Below are positions 8,255 through 16,423 of a stretch of DNA of 46,085 nt, in pieces (position 1 is the first letter of the stretch; each line of letters starts with the position of its first letter). The stretch is taken from the NCBI GenBank assembly GCA_027064085.1, contig JAMOQH010000080.1, positions 1 through 46,085 on the forward strand, written 5' to 3'. Origin of the DNA: a bacterium (lineage in GTDB: Bacteria > UBP6 > JAFGXH01). The translations under genes were made by a program, and so were the position numbers. The notes under the pieces are model-generated. The model was not told the origin of the DNA and ran no database searches. It saw nothing but the letters and a program-made list of their open reading frames with translations.

Positions 8255-9241
8255 ATGAAAAGCTTACTCCTAATTCATACTGGTGGAACCCTCTCAATGG
8301 AGGCCAAAAAATCTGGAGGTCTCGTAGCAAAAGAGCTTACTAACATTCTTGACCATATCGTCCCTGAAATAAATAATATTGCCAATATTACACATAAGCA
8401 ATTATTTCAAATTGACAGTAGCCACATAAATATTTCACATATTCAAAAAATTGCACAAACCTTATTTGAAGAAAGATTAAATTATGATGGTTTTGTAATA
8501 ACCCATGGAACAGATACGATGGCCTATACTGCATCAGCCCTATCTTTTATGCTAAGGAACTTTGGCAAACCAATTATTTTAACAGGAGCTCAACGACCTT
8601 TGTATAAGCCTCGAACAGATGCAAAAATAAATCTCATCGATGCGGTTACAACAGCTACATTAAGTAATTATAATGAAATAGCTATAGTATTTGATTCCAC
8701 AATATATAGAGGAGTAAGAAGCAGTAAATACAAAATAAATGAATATGATGCATTTAGGAGCTATAATATGGCCCCAATAGGTAAATTAGGTGTTGAAATT
8801 GAATTTTATAATAATGCAAAATATATAAAAAAAAAGAAAATTCTTTTTAAGTATTACCCCAAATTAAATAGTAATATTTTTGTATTTAAGGTCTTTCCAG
8901 GTATTGAGTTTTCAAATTTTAATTTTATAAAAAAACCTAATGCCATAATTTTGGAAGCTTTTGGTGCTGGTAATTTGGACGCGACAGATAATCTTGTCAG
9001 ATACATTAAAAAAAATGAAGAGATTCCTGTTATTATTTACAGTCAGGTAAATAAAGGTAAAGTTAATTTAAATCTTTACGAATCAGGAGTAATATTAAAA
9101 AGTTTAGGAGCAATAGGAAGTGGAAATATGACATTTGAAGCATTAATTTTTAAAACTATGCATTTACTTTCATACTCAAGCAATAAAAAAGCAATTTTAA
9201 GAAATATTACAAAAAATTTGGTTGGAGAATTGGATAACTAA
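8255..9241 (+). CDS. ansA: Type I (cytoplasmic) L-asparaginase
   Basis: 328 residues without a signal peptide. The two catalytic threonine motifs are present: HTGGTLSM near the N-terminus and THGTDTMAYTASAL at about 90. The lysine-containing 'LTGAQRP' loop follows. The enzyme hydrolyses asparagine to aspartate and ammonia. AAAGGA precedes the ATG. The stop codon overlaps by 4 bases the stop of the convergent acyl-CoA dehydrogenase gene. Confidence 0.92.
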   Translation: MKSLLLIHTGGTLSMEAKKSGGLVAKELTNILDHIVPEINNIANITHKQLFQIDSSHINISHIQKIAQTLFEERLNYDGFVITHGTDTMAYTASALSFMLRNFGKPIILTGAQRPLYKPRTDAKINLIDAVTTATLSNYNEIAIVFDSTIYRGVRSSKYKINEYDAFRSYNMAPIGKLGVEIEFYNNAKYIKKKKILFKYYPKLNSNIFVFKVFPGIEFSNFNFIKKPNAIILEAFGAGNLDATDNLVRYIKKNEEIPVIIYSQVNKGKVNLNLYESGVILKSLGAIGSGNMTFEALIFKTMHLLSYSSNKKAILRNITKNLVGELDN

Positions 9242-10980
9242 TCGATTATATCATATTTATATTTTTGATATTTATAGATTTTTTTGGCTGCATCTTTTAG
9301 GTATTCATCTTTATTAGTTTCAAATGAGTCGAAAATCCCTAAAATTTCTTTATGATATTTATCAGCAACATAAATAGCTATTTCAATTTCTTTGATAGAA
9401 TTTTCTTTACCATTTTCTAAAATAAAATCAGACACTCTAGATGTTGTTGCACTCATTGCATATATTTTTATTGCAATATCAGCAATTCTCTTTATTATAA
9501 ATTGTTTTTGAATTATTTCATTTCCATATTTTCTTATAACTCTTTCAATATGAATATTAAATTGCTCTATCATATCTTCAATTATAGTAGCTTCTCTTTT
9601 TAATAGAGGATCAACTCTTATTATCTTGTTTGCAAGAACTGATGCAGATATCTTTTTAACTAAAATATCTGATAATATACCTAAGGATTTAATTGGCTCT
9701 GTTAAAGCTTGTGTAAAGGAAATTTCTTCACTACTTTCCGAATTATTAAGCCCTGAATATGCAATAAAAAGCCTTAATACTTCATTTGTACCTTGAAAAA
9801 AGAACATCATCCTCAAATCTCTTAAGATTTGAGATAACCAATGATCCTCTAAGAATGCAACAGAAGAACAAATTGAAGTTGCTTGGTCAACTATTTTCAT
9901 TATACTCTCTGCTGCAAACACTTTACAAATAGCAGCTTCAACAGAATAGTCATTACCTTTAGCATCAATCAGACCTGCAGTTAAATATACCATACTTTCA
10001 AGTATATAAGTATCAATAGACATTGAACCAATTTTTTCCTGAATCATACCATATTCAGAAATACTATTTCCAAATTGCTTTCTATGAGTAGCATAATCAG
10101 ATGCTATTTTAATTGCTTTTTTAGCTATTCCTAATGCCTCGGTTGCTAATTCTAAACGACCATAATTTAAGGTTTCTACTGCAATATGAAATCCTTCTCC
10201 CTCTTCTCCAATTATATTTTCTTTAGGAACAAATACATTATCTAAAAATACTTGAGCAACCTCTAAGCCCACTAAACCTGATATTCTCTCTGTTTTGCCA
10301 ACTTTTATTCCATAGGATTTTTCTATAACAAAAGCAGTTAGTTCATCTTTATTTTTAGAATATTTAGGGTGTATTGTTTTAGCAAAAATAATAAAAACTT
10401 CCGCTTCTGGAGCATTAAATACCCAAATTTTACTACCGTTTAATATATAACCATTTTTTCTATCAATATATTCAGCTGATGTTTTTACTGATTTAACATC
10501 GCTACCTATCCCTGATTCAGTTAATGCAAATGCAAATAATTTTTCACCAGATGAAATCATTGGTAAATATCTTTTCTTTAAAAAATTACTTCCTTTTAGT
10601 AAAATGCCTATTCCACCCATAATTTGATGCGTAGAAATTCTTGTAGCTAATGAAAATGAATGCTTAGACACATTTTCTAATATCCTAAGATAAGAAGTTA
10701 TAGAAAATCCCAATCCATTGAACTCTTCAGGGATAATTAAAGAATATAAACCATTTTTACAAATTTCAGACTTAAGCTTTTTTGAAAACTTTCTATCTTG
10801 TAAAACTTTTTTTAAATTATATTCTTTTTCTATAAAATCATCTAAAGATTGTAATAATATCTTAATCGTATCCTTTTCATCTTTTGATAATTTAGGGAAG
10901 GGAAATATTAATTCTTCTCTAATTTGTCCCGAAAATATTCCTTTTATGAAACCACTTAAGTTATCATCTTTTGTTCCCAA
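9238..10980 (-). CDS. Acyl-CoA dehydrogenase-family protein, VLCAD-like, with Glu-to-Gln at the catalytic site
   Basis: 580 residues: the ACAD N-terminal, middle and C-terminal domains plus about 150 extra residues, as in VLCAD/ACAD9-type enzymes. The FAD-binding 'FALTESGIGSDV' and the helix 'RKQFG' are typical. In VLCAD the catalytic base is the Glu of FEGTN; here the motif is FFQGTNEVLRLF with Gln396 (codon CAA). The alternative base of LCAD/IVD, Glu before the Arg of the helix-G segment, is Gly here (YGRLEL). Normal alpha-beta dehydrogenation is therefore doubtful. The start codon is TTG, chosen because AAGGAG lies 7 bases upstream and no ATG is nearby. It starts 11 bases after the ExeA-like gene and ends overlapping ansA convergently. 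Confidence 0.85.
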   Translation of the reverse strand: MGTKDDNLSGFIKGIFSGQIREELIFPFPKLSKDEKDTIKILLQSLDDFIEKEYNLKKVLQDRKFSKKLKSEICKNGLYSLIIPEEFNGLGFSITSYLRILENVSKHSFSLATRISTHQIMGGIGILLKGSNFLKKRYLPMISSGEKLFAFALTESGIGSDVKSVKTSAEYIDRKNGYILNGSKIWVFNAPEAEVFIIFAKTIHPKYSKNKDELTAFVIEKSYGIKVGKTERISGLVGLEVAQVFLDNVFVPKENIIGEEGEGFHIAVETLNYGRLELATEALGIAKKAIKIASDYATHRKQFGNSISEYGMIQEKIGSMSIDTYILESMVYLTAGLIDAKGNDYSVEAAICKVFAAESIMKIVDQATSICSSVAFLEDHWLSQILRDLRMMFFFQGTNEVLRLFIAYSGLNNSESSEEISFTQALTEPIKSLGILSDILVKKISASVLANKIIRVDPLLKREATIIEDMIEQFNIHIERVIRKYGNEIIQKQFIIKRIADIAIKIYAMSATTSRVSDFILENGKENSIKEIEIAIYVADKYHKEILGIFDSFETNKDEYLKDAAKKIYKYQKYKYDIID

Positions 10981-10991
10981 TTATGAACTCC

Positions 10992-11912
10992 TTATTTTTT
11001 ATTAAAATCATTTAAAATATCATCAATCGCCTTATAACTTAAAACATTCTTTTTGTGATTAATAGGTTTATCTATAACTGCTGTTTTTTTAGTTAAATAA
11101 TAATTTAATCCAAGAGATAACGATACATCTTTTATTAATTTAGCATCTATTGCAGGTCTTTTTTGAATAAATGTTTCAAACATTGCATTATCACAAATAG
11201 TATTTATTAATCTTGGAATTCCTCTTGAGTAGTGATATATTTTCTCTACTGCTTCTTTTGAGAAATACATTCTTTTAGCACCTGATAACTTTAATCTGTG
11301 TTTTATATAATTTTCAGTAGCAATAAGGCTCAAAGAAGATAATTTATAGTTTAATGCTACTCTTTGTGCCAATGGTTCATCAAGATGAATATTTTCATTC
11401 AATTCTTTCAAACCAAATAAAATAAATGTAATCAATTTTTGTGAAGGAAGTTCCATATTTAAAATCCCTCTAATCTCTTCCATTATTTCACGAGTTTGCA
11501 ACATTTGAGCTTCGTCAATTAAGATAATAGGCTTAAGCCCTTGACTATTTAACTCAAGTAGCCTTTCATGCAGTAAAGACAATAATTCTAATTTATCACT
11601 AGAATCAGTTTCAATTCCTAATAATCCTGCTACCCTCTTTAAAAACCATATAGGAGTAATTCTAGAATGAACCATAATCATCATTCCTGATTGATATTTA
11701 TTACTGTTTAATGAAGTTAATAATCGTTTAGCTAATGTTGTTTTACCTGCACCAATCTCTCCAGTTAATAGAGCAAGTCCTTTCATTGAATTAATAATAT
11801 ATTTTAATCTTAAAATCGCTTCTGAATGACTTCTTGAACTATAAAAAAACTCTTGCATAGGTGCATTTGAAAATGGTTCTTTTTTTAGTTTAAAATAGCC
11901 CAAATAGTTCAT
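10992..11912 (-). CDS. ExeA/GspA-type AAA ATPase
   Basis: 306 residues. It opens with the family start 'YLGYFKLKKEPFSNAP', then Walker A GEIGAGKTT (about 49-57) and Walker B IILIDEAQM, with a C-terminal winged-helix-like segment ending 'SRGIPRLINTICDNA'. Relatives (ExeA, GspA) help type II secretion or pilus machines pass the cell wall, usually with a peptidoglycan-binding domain and a TM; both are absent here. It follows the large TPR gene by 13 bases with AAGGA before the ATG, and the acyl-CoA dehydrogenase gene follows. No secretin or pilin gene is in the window, so the machine it serves is unknown. Confidence 0.85.
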   Translation of the reverse strand: MNYLGYFKLKKEPFSNAPMQEFFYSSRSHSEAILRLKYIINSMKGLALLTGEIGAGKTTLAKRLLTSLNSNKYQSGMMIMVHSRITPIWFLKRVAGLLGIETDSSDKLELLSLLHERLLELNSQGLKPIILIDEAQMLQTREIMEEIRGILNMELPSQKLITFILFGLKELNENIHLDEPLAQRVALNYKLSSLSLIATENYIKHRLKLSGAKRMYFSKEAVEKIYHYSRGIPRLINTICDNAMFETFIQKRPAIDAKLIKDVSLSLGLNYYLTKKTAVIDKPINHKKNVLSYKAIDDILNDFNKK

Positions 11913-11925
11913 AATCTTCCTTTAG

Positions 11926-14070
11926 TTATAAATAAGATATATTATTTTTATCAGCCTTCAATTTTACATGCAATTGTTTTAGTCTTTTATAAGCATCTCT
12001 AAAAGTTTTATCCTTTTGTGAAATTTTCTTAAAAATACTAAAAGCGTTTTTAAAGTTACCCAATAAATCATATGCATTTGCTATTTCATAGTATATCGCA
12101 AGTTTTTGATTTAAATTTTCGGAATATTCTAAAGCTTTTTTAAAATATTTAATAGCTTTTTCAAATTCAGTTTTATCATTATAACAAAGCCCTATCATTA
12201 ATAAGCAATCACCTTTTTTCTCAACATGCCTATAAACTAGTTTAAACTCATTTATTGCATCATCTAATAATCCCATTGCTTTATAGGCAATACCTAGATC
12301 ATATCTTGTTTTTGCATCATCTTTTGAGATACTTTCATCAATACCCTTTTTAAATTGTTTAAGAATATCATCTACATCTTCTTGAATGTCCTCATGGCCA
12401 TTTGACAAATTATCATTAATAATAATTGGCTTAACGGCTTGCTCTAATTGGGAAAGCAAAGTTAATAATTCAGGATCATTAGGCGATATTTTTAATTTTT
12501 TATCTAATTCTAATTTTGCATTTTCAAAAAGCCCTTGAGAAATATAAAACTTTATTTGCTCTAAATCATAATCATCATTAATATCAATGCCTAGGCTATC
12601 ATCATCTATAGTTATTGTCTCTATAATTTCGTCATTAATAACGTCTTTAGCTTCAACAATTGTGCTTTCATCTAGAGTAAATGTTTCTGGAATATCTTCT
12701 ATTTTAGGAGAAACAGAGTCATTATAAAATTTATTAATATATTTATTTGCCTTTTTATTCTCTGAATCTATATATATTATCTCTTCTAGATAATCTCTTG
12801 CTTTTTCTTTATCTTTCTTATAAAGCTTTTCAAACAAATCAAATAACAACTCAACAGCTTGTTCAATTTTATGAGTTTTTATATAAATTTCTTTTAATCT
12901 TTTTGTAACTCCAGATATTTTAGGATATTTTTTATATAAATCTTTTAATATTGGTTCAGCTTTTGCAAAAAGCTTAAATTTGATATAAGTATCAACCTCT
13001 CTTAGTATATTTTTTAACTCTAACTCAGTAATCGTACTCTCTTTTTTAGGAATTGGTCTTGAAATCACAGTTTTATTTTCAATAGGTTCTAGTTTGGGTA
13101 TAGAAGAGGGTATCGTTTCTGGTTTATTTAGTTTTTGTATTTCTTGTTGAAGTTCTTTTGCCTTTTTTCTAACATCCTGACTTCCAGGTGCAATCTGTAA
13201 TATCTTGTTGTATGTTTCTAAAGCCTTTTCCTTTTCGCCAATTCTTTCATAAATTTTTGCCAATTCAAATCTAATAGAAAGCATTTGTTTTCTTTGGTTT
13301 GTTTCTTTAAAAAACGTAACCAATAATTTTGTTGTTTCTATTAGTGTGTCATCATCTTTAGCTTCTTTACTTATCCTATAAGCTTTTAACAATAGTTCTA
13401 ATAATTGCTCTCCATAATTTCTTTGAATTATGTAAATTGATGCTAATTCATTTAATATCTTGGCATCAGAATTACCTGAAACATGATTTATACGCCCCAA
13501 AATTTTAGTATACATTGCTAAATTATTTTGTTTTTTGTATATTTGTGCTGCAATTTTAAATAACTCTATAGAACGATTTTTATCATTTAATTGTAATTGA
13601 GCCTCTGCTGCATTAATAATTGCAATGGTATCCTCTGGATTAATTTCTAGAATCTTAGAAGCCACAGATACAGCTGAACGAAACAAAGCTTTTTTCATAT
13701 AATTTTCTAAAAGCTTTCTATAAACTAAAGTCGCATCTCCAGCTCTATTTATCTCTTTATAACAAAAAGCCAAATCATCATAAATCTCTTCTTTAGTTTC
13801 ACCTAGCCCCATCATTATACTATAAATAGCAATAGCCTGCTTATACAAGCCTCTTTTTTTATAATTCTCAACTAAACGAGAATAATAACGGAGGGCATCT
13901 TGTGGTTGATTTATATTTTCATAGCATTTAGCAACTTGCTTTAAATATGTAAGCTCATCGGGAAAAAACTTCAAAAGATGTTCATATTCTTTTATTGCTT
14001 TATTAAAAACCCCTTTAGTCATATACTTAAGTGCTGATTGTTCTACTTTTCTTTTTTTATTTTTATCCAA
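11926..14070 (-). CDS. Large TPR-repeat protein
   Basis: 714 residues with no signal peptide. TPR helices fill about 10-300 and 345-440. An acidic stretch (about 445-510) is followed by further TPRs to the end. The start codon is TTG (14068-14070), supported by AAGGA upstream; the next in-frame ATG is about 16 codons later. It heads an apparent three-gene unit with the ExeA-like ATPase and the acyl-CoA dehydrogenase, read from the promoter at 14097-14126. TPR scaffolds beside ExeA ATPases suggest an assembly role for an envelope complex; this is inference. Confidence 0.8.
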   Translation of the reverse strand: MDKNKKRKVEQSALKYMTKGVFNKAIKEYEHLLKFFPDELTYLKQVAKCYENINQPQDALRYYSRLVENYKKRGLYKQAIAIYSIMMGLGETKEEIYDDLAFCYKEINRAGDATLVYRKLLENYMKKALFRSAVSVASKILEINPEDTIAIINAAEAQLQLNDKNRSIELFKIAAQIYKKQNNLAMYTKILGRINHVSGNSDAKILNELASIYIIQRNYGEQLLELLLKAYRISKEAKDDDTLIETTKLLVTFFKETNQRKQMLSIRFELAKIYERIGEKEKALETYNKILQIAPGSQDVRKKAKELQQEIQKLNKPETIPSSIPKLEPIENKTVISRPIPKKESTITELELKNILREVDTYIKFKLFAKAEPILKDLYKKYPKISGVTKRLKEIYIKTHKIEQAVELLFDLFEKLYKKDKEKARDYLEEIIYIDSENKKANKYINKFYNDSVSPKIEDIPETFTLDESTIVEAKDVINDEIIETITIDDDSLGIDINDDYDLEQIKFYISQGLFENAKLELDKKLKISPNDPELLTLLSQLEQAVKPIIINDNLSNGHEDIQEDVDDILKQFKKGIDESISKDDAKTRYDLGIAYKAMGLLDDAINEFKLVYRHVEKKGDCLLMIGLCYNDKTEFEKAIKYFKKALEYSENLNQKLAIYYEIANAYDLLGNFKNAFSIFKKISQKDKTFRDAYKRLKQLHVKLKADKNNISYL

Positions 14071-14096
14071 GCTAAAATCCTTTTCACTTATTTAGC

Positions 14097-14126
14097 ATTT
14101 TAAATAAAACCTAACTGTCTTGTCAA
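14097..14126 (-). promoter_or_regulatory. Promoter of the TPR-ExeA-ACAD unit
   Basis: Minus-strand TTGACA (14121-14126) and TAAAAT (14097-14102), 18 bases apart, 27 bases upstream of the TTG start of the TPR gene. Confidence 0.6.
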
Positions 14127-14148
14127 GTTTTTAATTCATCTTAGCAAT

Positions 14149-15477
14149 TTACATTAATAATCCAGCAATAGAACCATTTATTAATGCGACAATTGTTCCT
14201 CCAAGCATTGCTCTTAATCCTAATTTAGCTAAATCACTTTTTCTTTTAGGAGCAATAGAGCCTATTCCACCAATTTGAATTGCAATTGATGAAAAATTAG
14301 CAAACCCAGTTAAAGCAAAAGTGGTTATCATAATAGACCTATCTGAAATAATCTGAGAAGCAGGTCCTAAATGAGTAAAAGCAACAAATTCATTAATTAC
14401 AAGCTTTTCTCCAAGCAAACTACCAACAGTTTGAGCATCTGTCCACTCTATTCCCATCATATAAGCAATTGGAGAAAAAATCCAACCTAACAATTTCTGT
14501 AATGAAACTGGATTATCCATAAATAATCCAGTTACACCTTGTAACCCATAATTAACAAAAGCAATTAATGCAATAAAAGCTAATAGCATGGCAGCAACAT
14601 TTAAAGCAAGCATTAATCCATCACTAGCTCCTCTTGCAGCAGCATCGATAATATTACTACTCTCGGACTTTACATCCATTTCAACAAGCCCTAAAGATTT
14701 TGGGGACTCAGTTTCAGGGTAAATAATTTTTGCAATAACCAACGCACCTGGTGCAGCCATTACCGAAGCTGAAATAATAGCTGTTGGGTCTGCTCCCATT
14801 CCAATGTAAGCAGCAAGAACACCTCCTGCAACAGTTGCAAATCCCCCAACCATAACAGCGGTAATTTCTGATTTAGTCATATCGTTAATAAAAGGTTTTA
14901 TAACCAAAGGAGCCTCTGTCTGACCTAAGAATATATTTGCAGTTGCATTTAATGATTCTGCACCGCTTGTTCCAAGCACTTTAGAAATTCCCTTAGCCAT
15001 ATACTTAACAATTATCTGCATTATTCCTAAATAATACATCACACCCATAAATGCAGAAAAGAATATTATTGTTGGTAACACATTCAATGCGAAACTAAAA
15101 CCATTACCAAATAAATTCCCAAAAACGAATTTACTTCCTTCATTTACAAATGACAATAGTTTTGAAACACCATCTCCTAATGCCTTGAATATTCTTATTC
15201 CTATAGGTATTTTCATTACAATAATGGCAAAGATAAATTGTAAAAATAAGCCACCTAAAATAACCCTCTTCCCTCTTTTCCATATTTCAGATTTATTAAA
15301 AGATAATAAAAAAGCCAAAAATAGCATTACAAAAATCCCAAAAAAGCTTCTAATCCTCATTGAAAAACTTGAAATAGGCTCTAAATTTTGTTTCATTTGT
15401 ATAGCTTTTTCTCCATCAGCAAAAATAGCAACAGAGAGTAACATTAATAAAAAAATAAATAAAAACAATCTCTTCAT
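14149..15477 (-). CDS. nupC: Concentrative nucleoside transporter (CNT family)
   Basis: 442 residues, about ten membrane helices. The CNT signature runs from 'NVLPTIIFFSAFMGVMYYLG' to 'NIFLGQTEAPL', and the later 'GFANFSSIAIQIGG' is also conserved. It imports nucleosides using a cation gradient. An N-terminal signal-like helix precedes the core, which is common in longer CNT members. AGGAG precedes the ATG. It is transcribed alone from a promoter near 15506-15532. Confidence 0.92.
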   Translation of the reverse strand: MKRLFLFIFLLMLLSVAIFADGEKAIQMKQNLEPISSFSMRIRSFFGIFVMLFLAFLLSFNKSEIWKRGKRVILGGLFLQFIFAIIVMKIPIGIRIFKALGDGVSKLLSFVNEGSKFVFGNLFGNGFSFALNVLPTIIFFSAFMGVMYYLGIMQIIVKYMAKGISKVLGTSGAESLNATANIFLGQTEAPLVIKPFINDMTKSEITAVMVGGFATVAGGVLAAYIGMGADPTAIISASVMAAPGALVIAKIIYPETESPKSLGLVEMDVKSESSNIIDAAARGASDGLMLALNVAAMLLAFIALIAFVNYGLQGVTGLFMDNPVSLQKLLGWIFSPIAYMMGIEWTDAQTVGSLLGEKLVINEFVAFTHLGPASQIISDRSIMITTFALTGFANFSSIAIQIGGIGSIAPKRKSDLAKLGLRAMLGGTIVALINGSIAGLLM

Positions 15478-15505
15478 TAATACTCCTAACTAAAGATTAG
15501 TCGAT

Positions 15506-15532
15506 ATTATAATAAAAGTTTTATTTAATCAA
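15506..15532 (-). promoter_or_regulatory. Candidate nupC promoter
   Basis: Minus-strand TTGATT (15527-15532) with TATAAT (15506-15511) 15 bases away. A TAATAT two bases further on gives the usual 17-base spacing, so the exact -10 is uncertain. Confidence 0.45.
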
Positions 15533-15689
15533 GTGATAAATTATTCACTCTTAAATAGTTTACAAAATAAATCGCTATCAGACTAAATTAAATTAAAATA
15601 CAATAAATTTAATAATTTTAAAGAAATTTTGAATATTTTTCTATTAAATGATATCTGATAAGTATGTTTTTATTTTTAAAGGAGATATT

Positions 15690-16268
15690 ATGAGGAAATT
15701 AGTAATTTTAATGGCAACATTGCTTAGCATTGGAATTTTTGCTAAAACCAGTCTGGAAATCAATTCAAATGGAGGAACTAAGATTAGTACAGATGAAGTC
15801 AATATGAAAGTTGACAAAAACGGAGCGAAAATTGAAACAAAAGATGTTAAAATTGAAGTAAATGAACAGAGAGCAACTGTTAAAACTAAAAACACCAAAG
15901 TGAGAGTAAAAAAGAAAAAAGTTGTAAAAAAAGAAATTGATGCAACTTTAATGGAAGCAATTACAGATGACAACAAAAATTTAGTTGTTAAATGCGGAAA
16001 AGAGGGACTTGCAATTAGTGGAGATAATAATACAGTTAAAATACTTGGTTTTTGTAATGAACTTTCTGTTACAGGTAGCAATAATGTAATAACTCTAAAT
16101 AAAAGAAATAATGAAGTTGTTGTTAATGGTGATAATAACAAAGTAAAACTAAAAGAAGGAACTAAGTCAATTATTAGTTCCGGTGATAATAATAATATTA
16201 AGTATAGAGCTAAAAAAAAGCCAAGAATAACCAGTAATGGCGACAATAATTCTATACACAAGTATTAA
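15690..16268 (+). CDS. Exported DUF3060-like repeat protein
   Basis: 192 residues with a cleavable signal peptide (residues 1 to about 18, ending IGIFA). After a segment rich in alternating Lys/Val strands and a basic stretch (KKKKVVKK), there are several short repeats of the form 'xGDNNxVK', each likely one turn of a beta-helix, as in DUF3060 proteins. The two Cys near the start of the repeats (KCGKE, GFCNE) could form a disulfide. AAGGAG before the ATG at 15690 sets the start; an upstream in-frame ATG (15648) lacks such a site. It is next to the giant surface protein, so an envelope role is likely, but no specific function is known. Confidence 0.75.
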   Translation: MRKLVILMATLLSIGIFAKTSLEINSNGGTKISTDEVNMKVDKNGAKIETKDVKIEVNEQRATVKTKNTKVRVKKKKVVKKEIDATLMEAITDDNKNLVVKCGKEGLAISGDNNTVKILGFCNELSVTGSNNVITLNKRNNEVVVNGDNNKVKLKEGTKSIISSGDNNNIKYRAKKKPRITSNGDNNSIHKY

Positions 16269-16359
16269 TGAAAGATATCTATTTTATTATTTAATTCACT
16301 CCACTTATAAACCATAGTTACACAAAATATATTTATTTATTTAATATTATATAAATTAC

Positions 16360-16388
16360 TTGACTAGAATTTTAATTCAAATTATAAT
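16360..16388 (+). promoter_or_regulatory. Promoter of the giant surface protein
   Basis: TTGACT (16360-16365), 17 bases, then a perfect TATAAT (16383-16388), 36 bases before the ATG at 16424. The 12 bases from the -10 onward (ATAATATATAGT) also occur at the promoter of the other Cys-rich lipoprotein (near 43385). Confidence 0.75.
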
Positions 16389-16423
16389 ATATAGTAATTT
16401 ATACTTAATTAGCGTGGGGGCTT

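Noticed and set aside
15644-16261. Long hydrophobic ORF on the minus strand opposite the DUF3060 gene
   Set aside because: It mirrors the Lys/Asn/Val-rich repeats of the real gene, has no ribosome site, and its hydrophobicity follows from antisense reading of AT-rich codons.
16292-16310. 16-base match between this intergenic sequence and 32984-32999
   Set aside because: AT-rich and isolated; in one place it is plain coding sequence. Likely chance.
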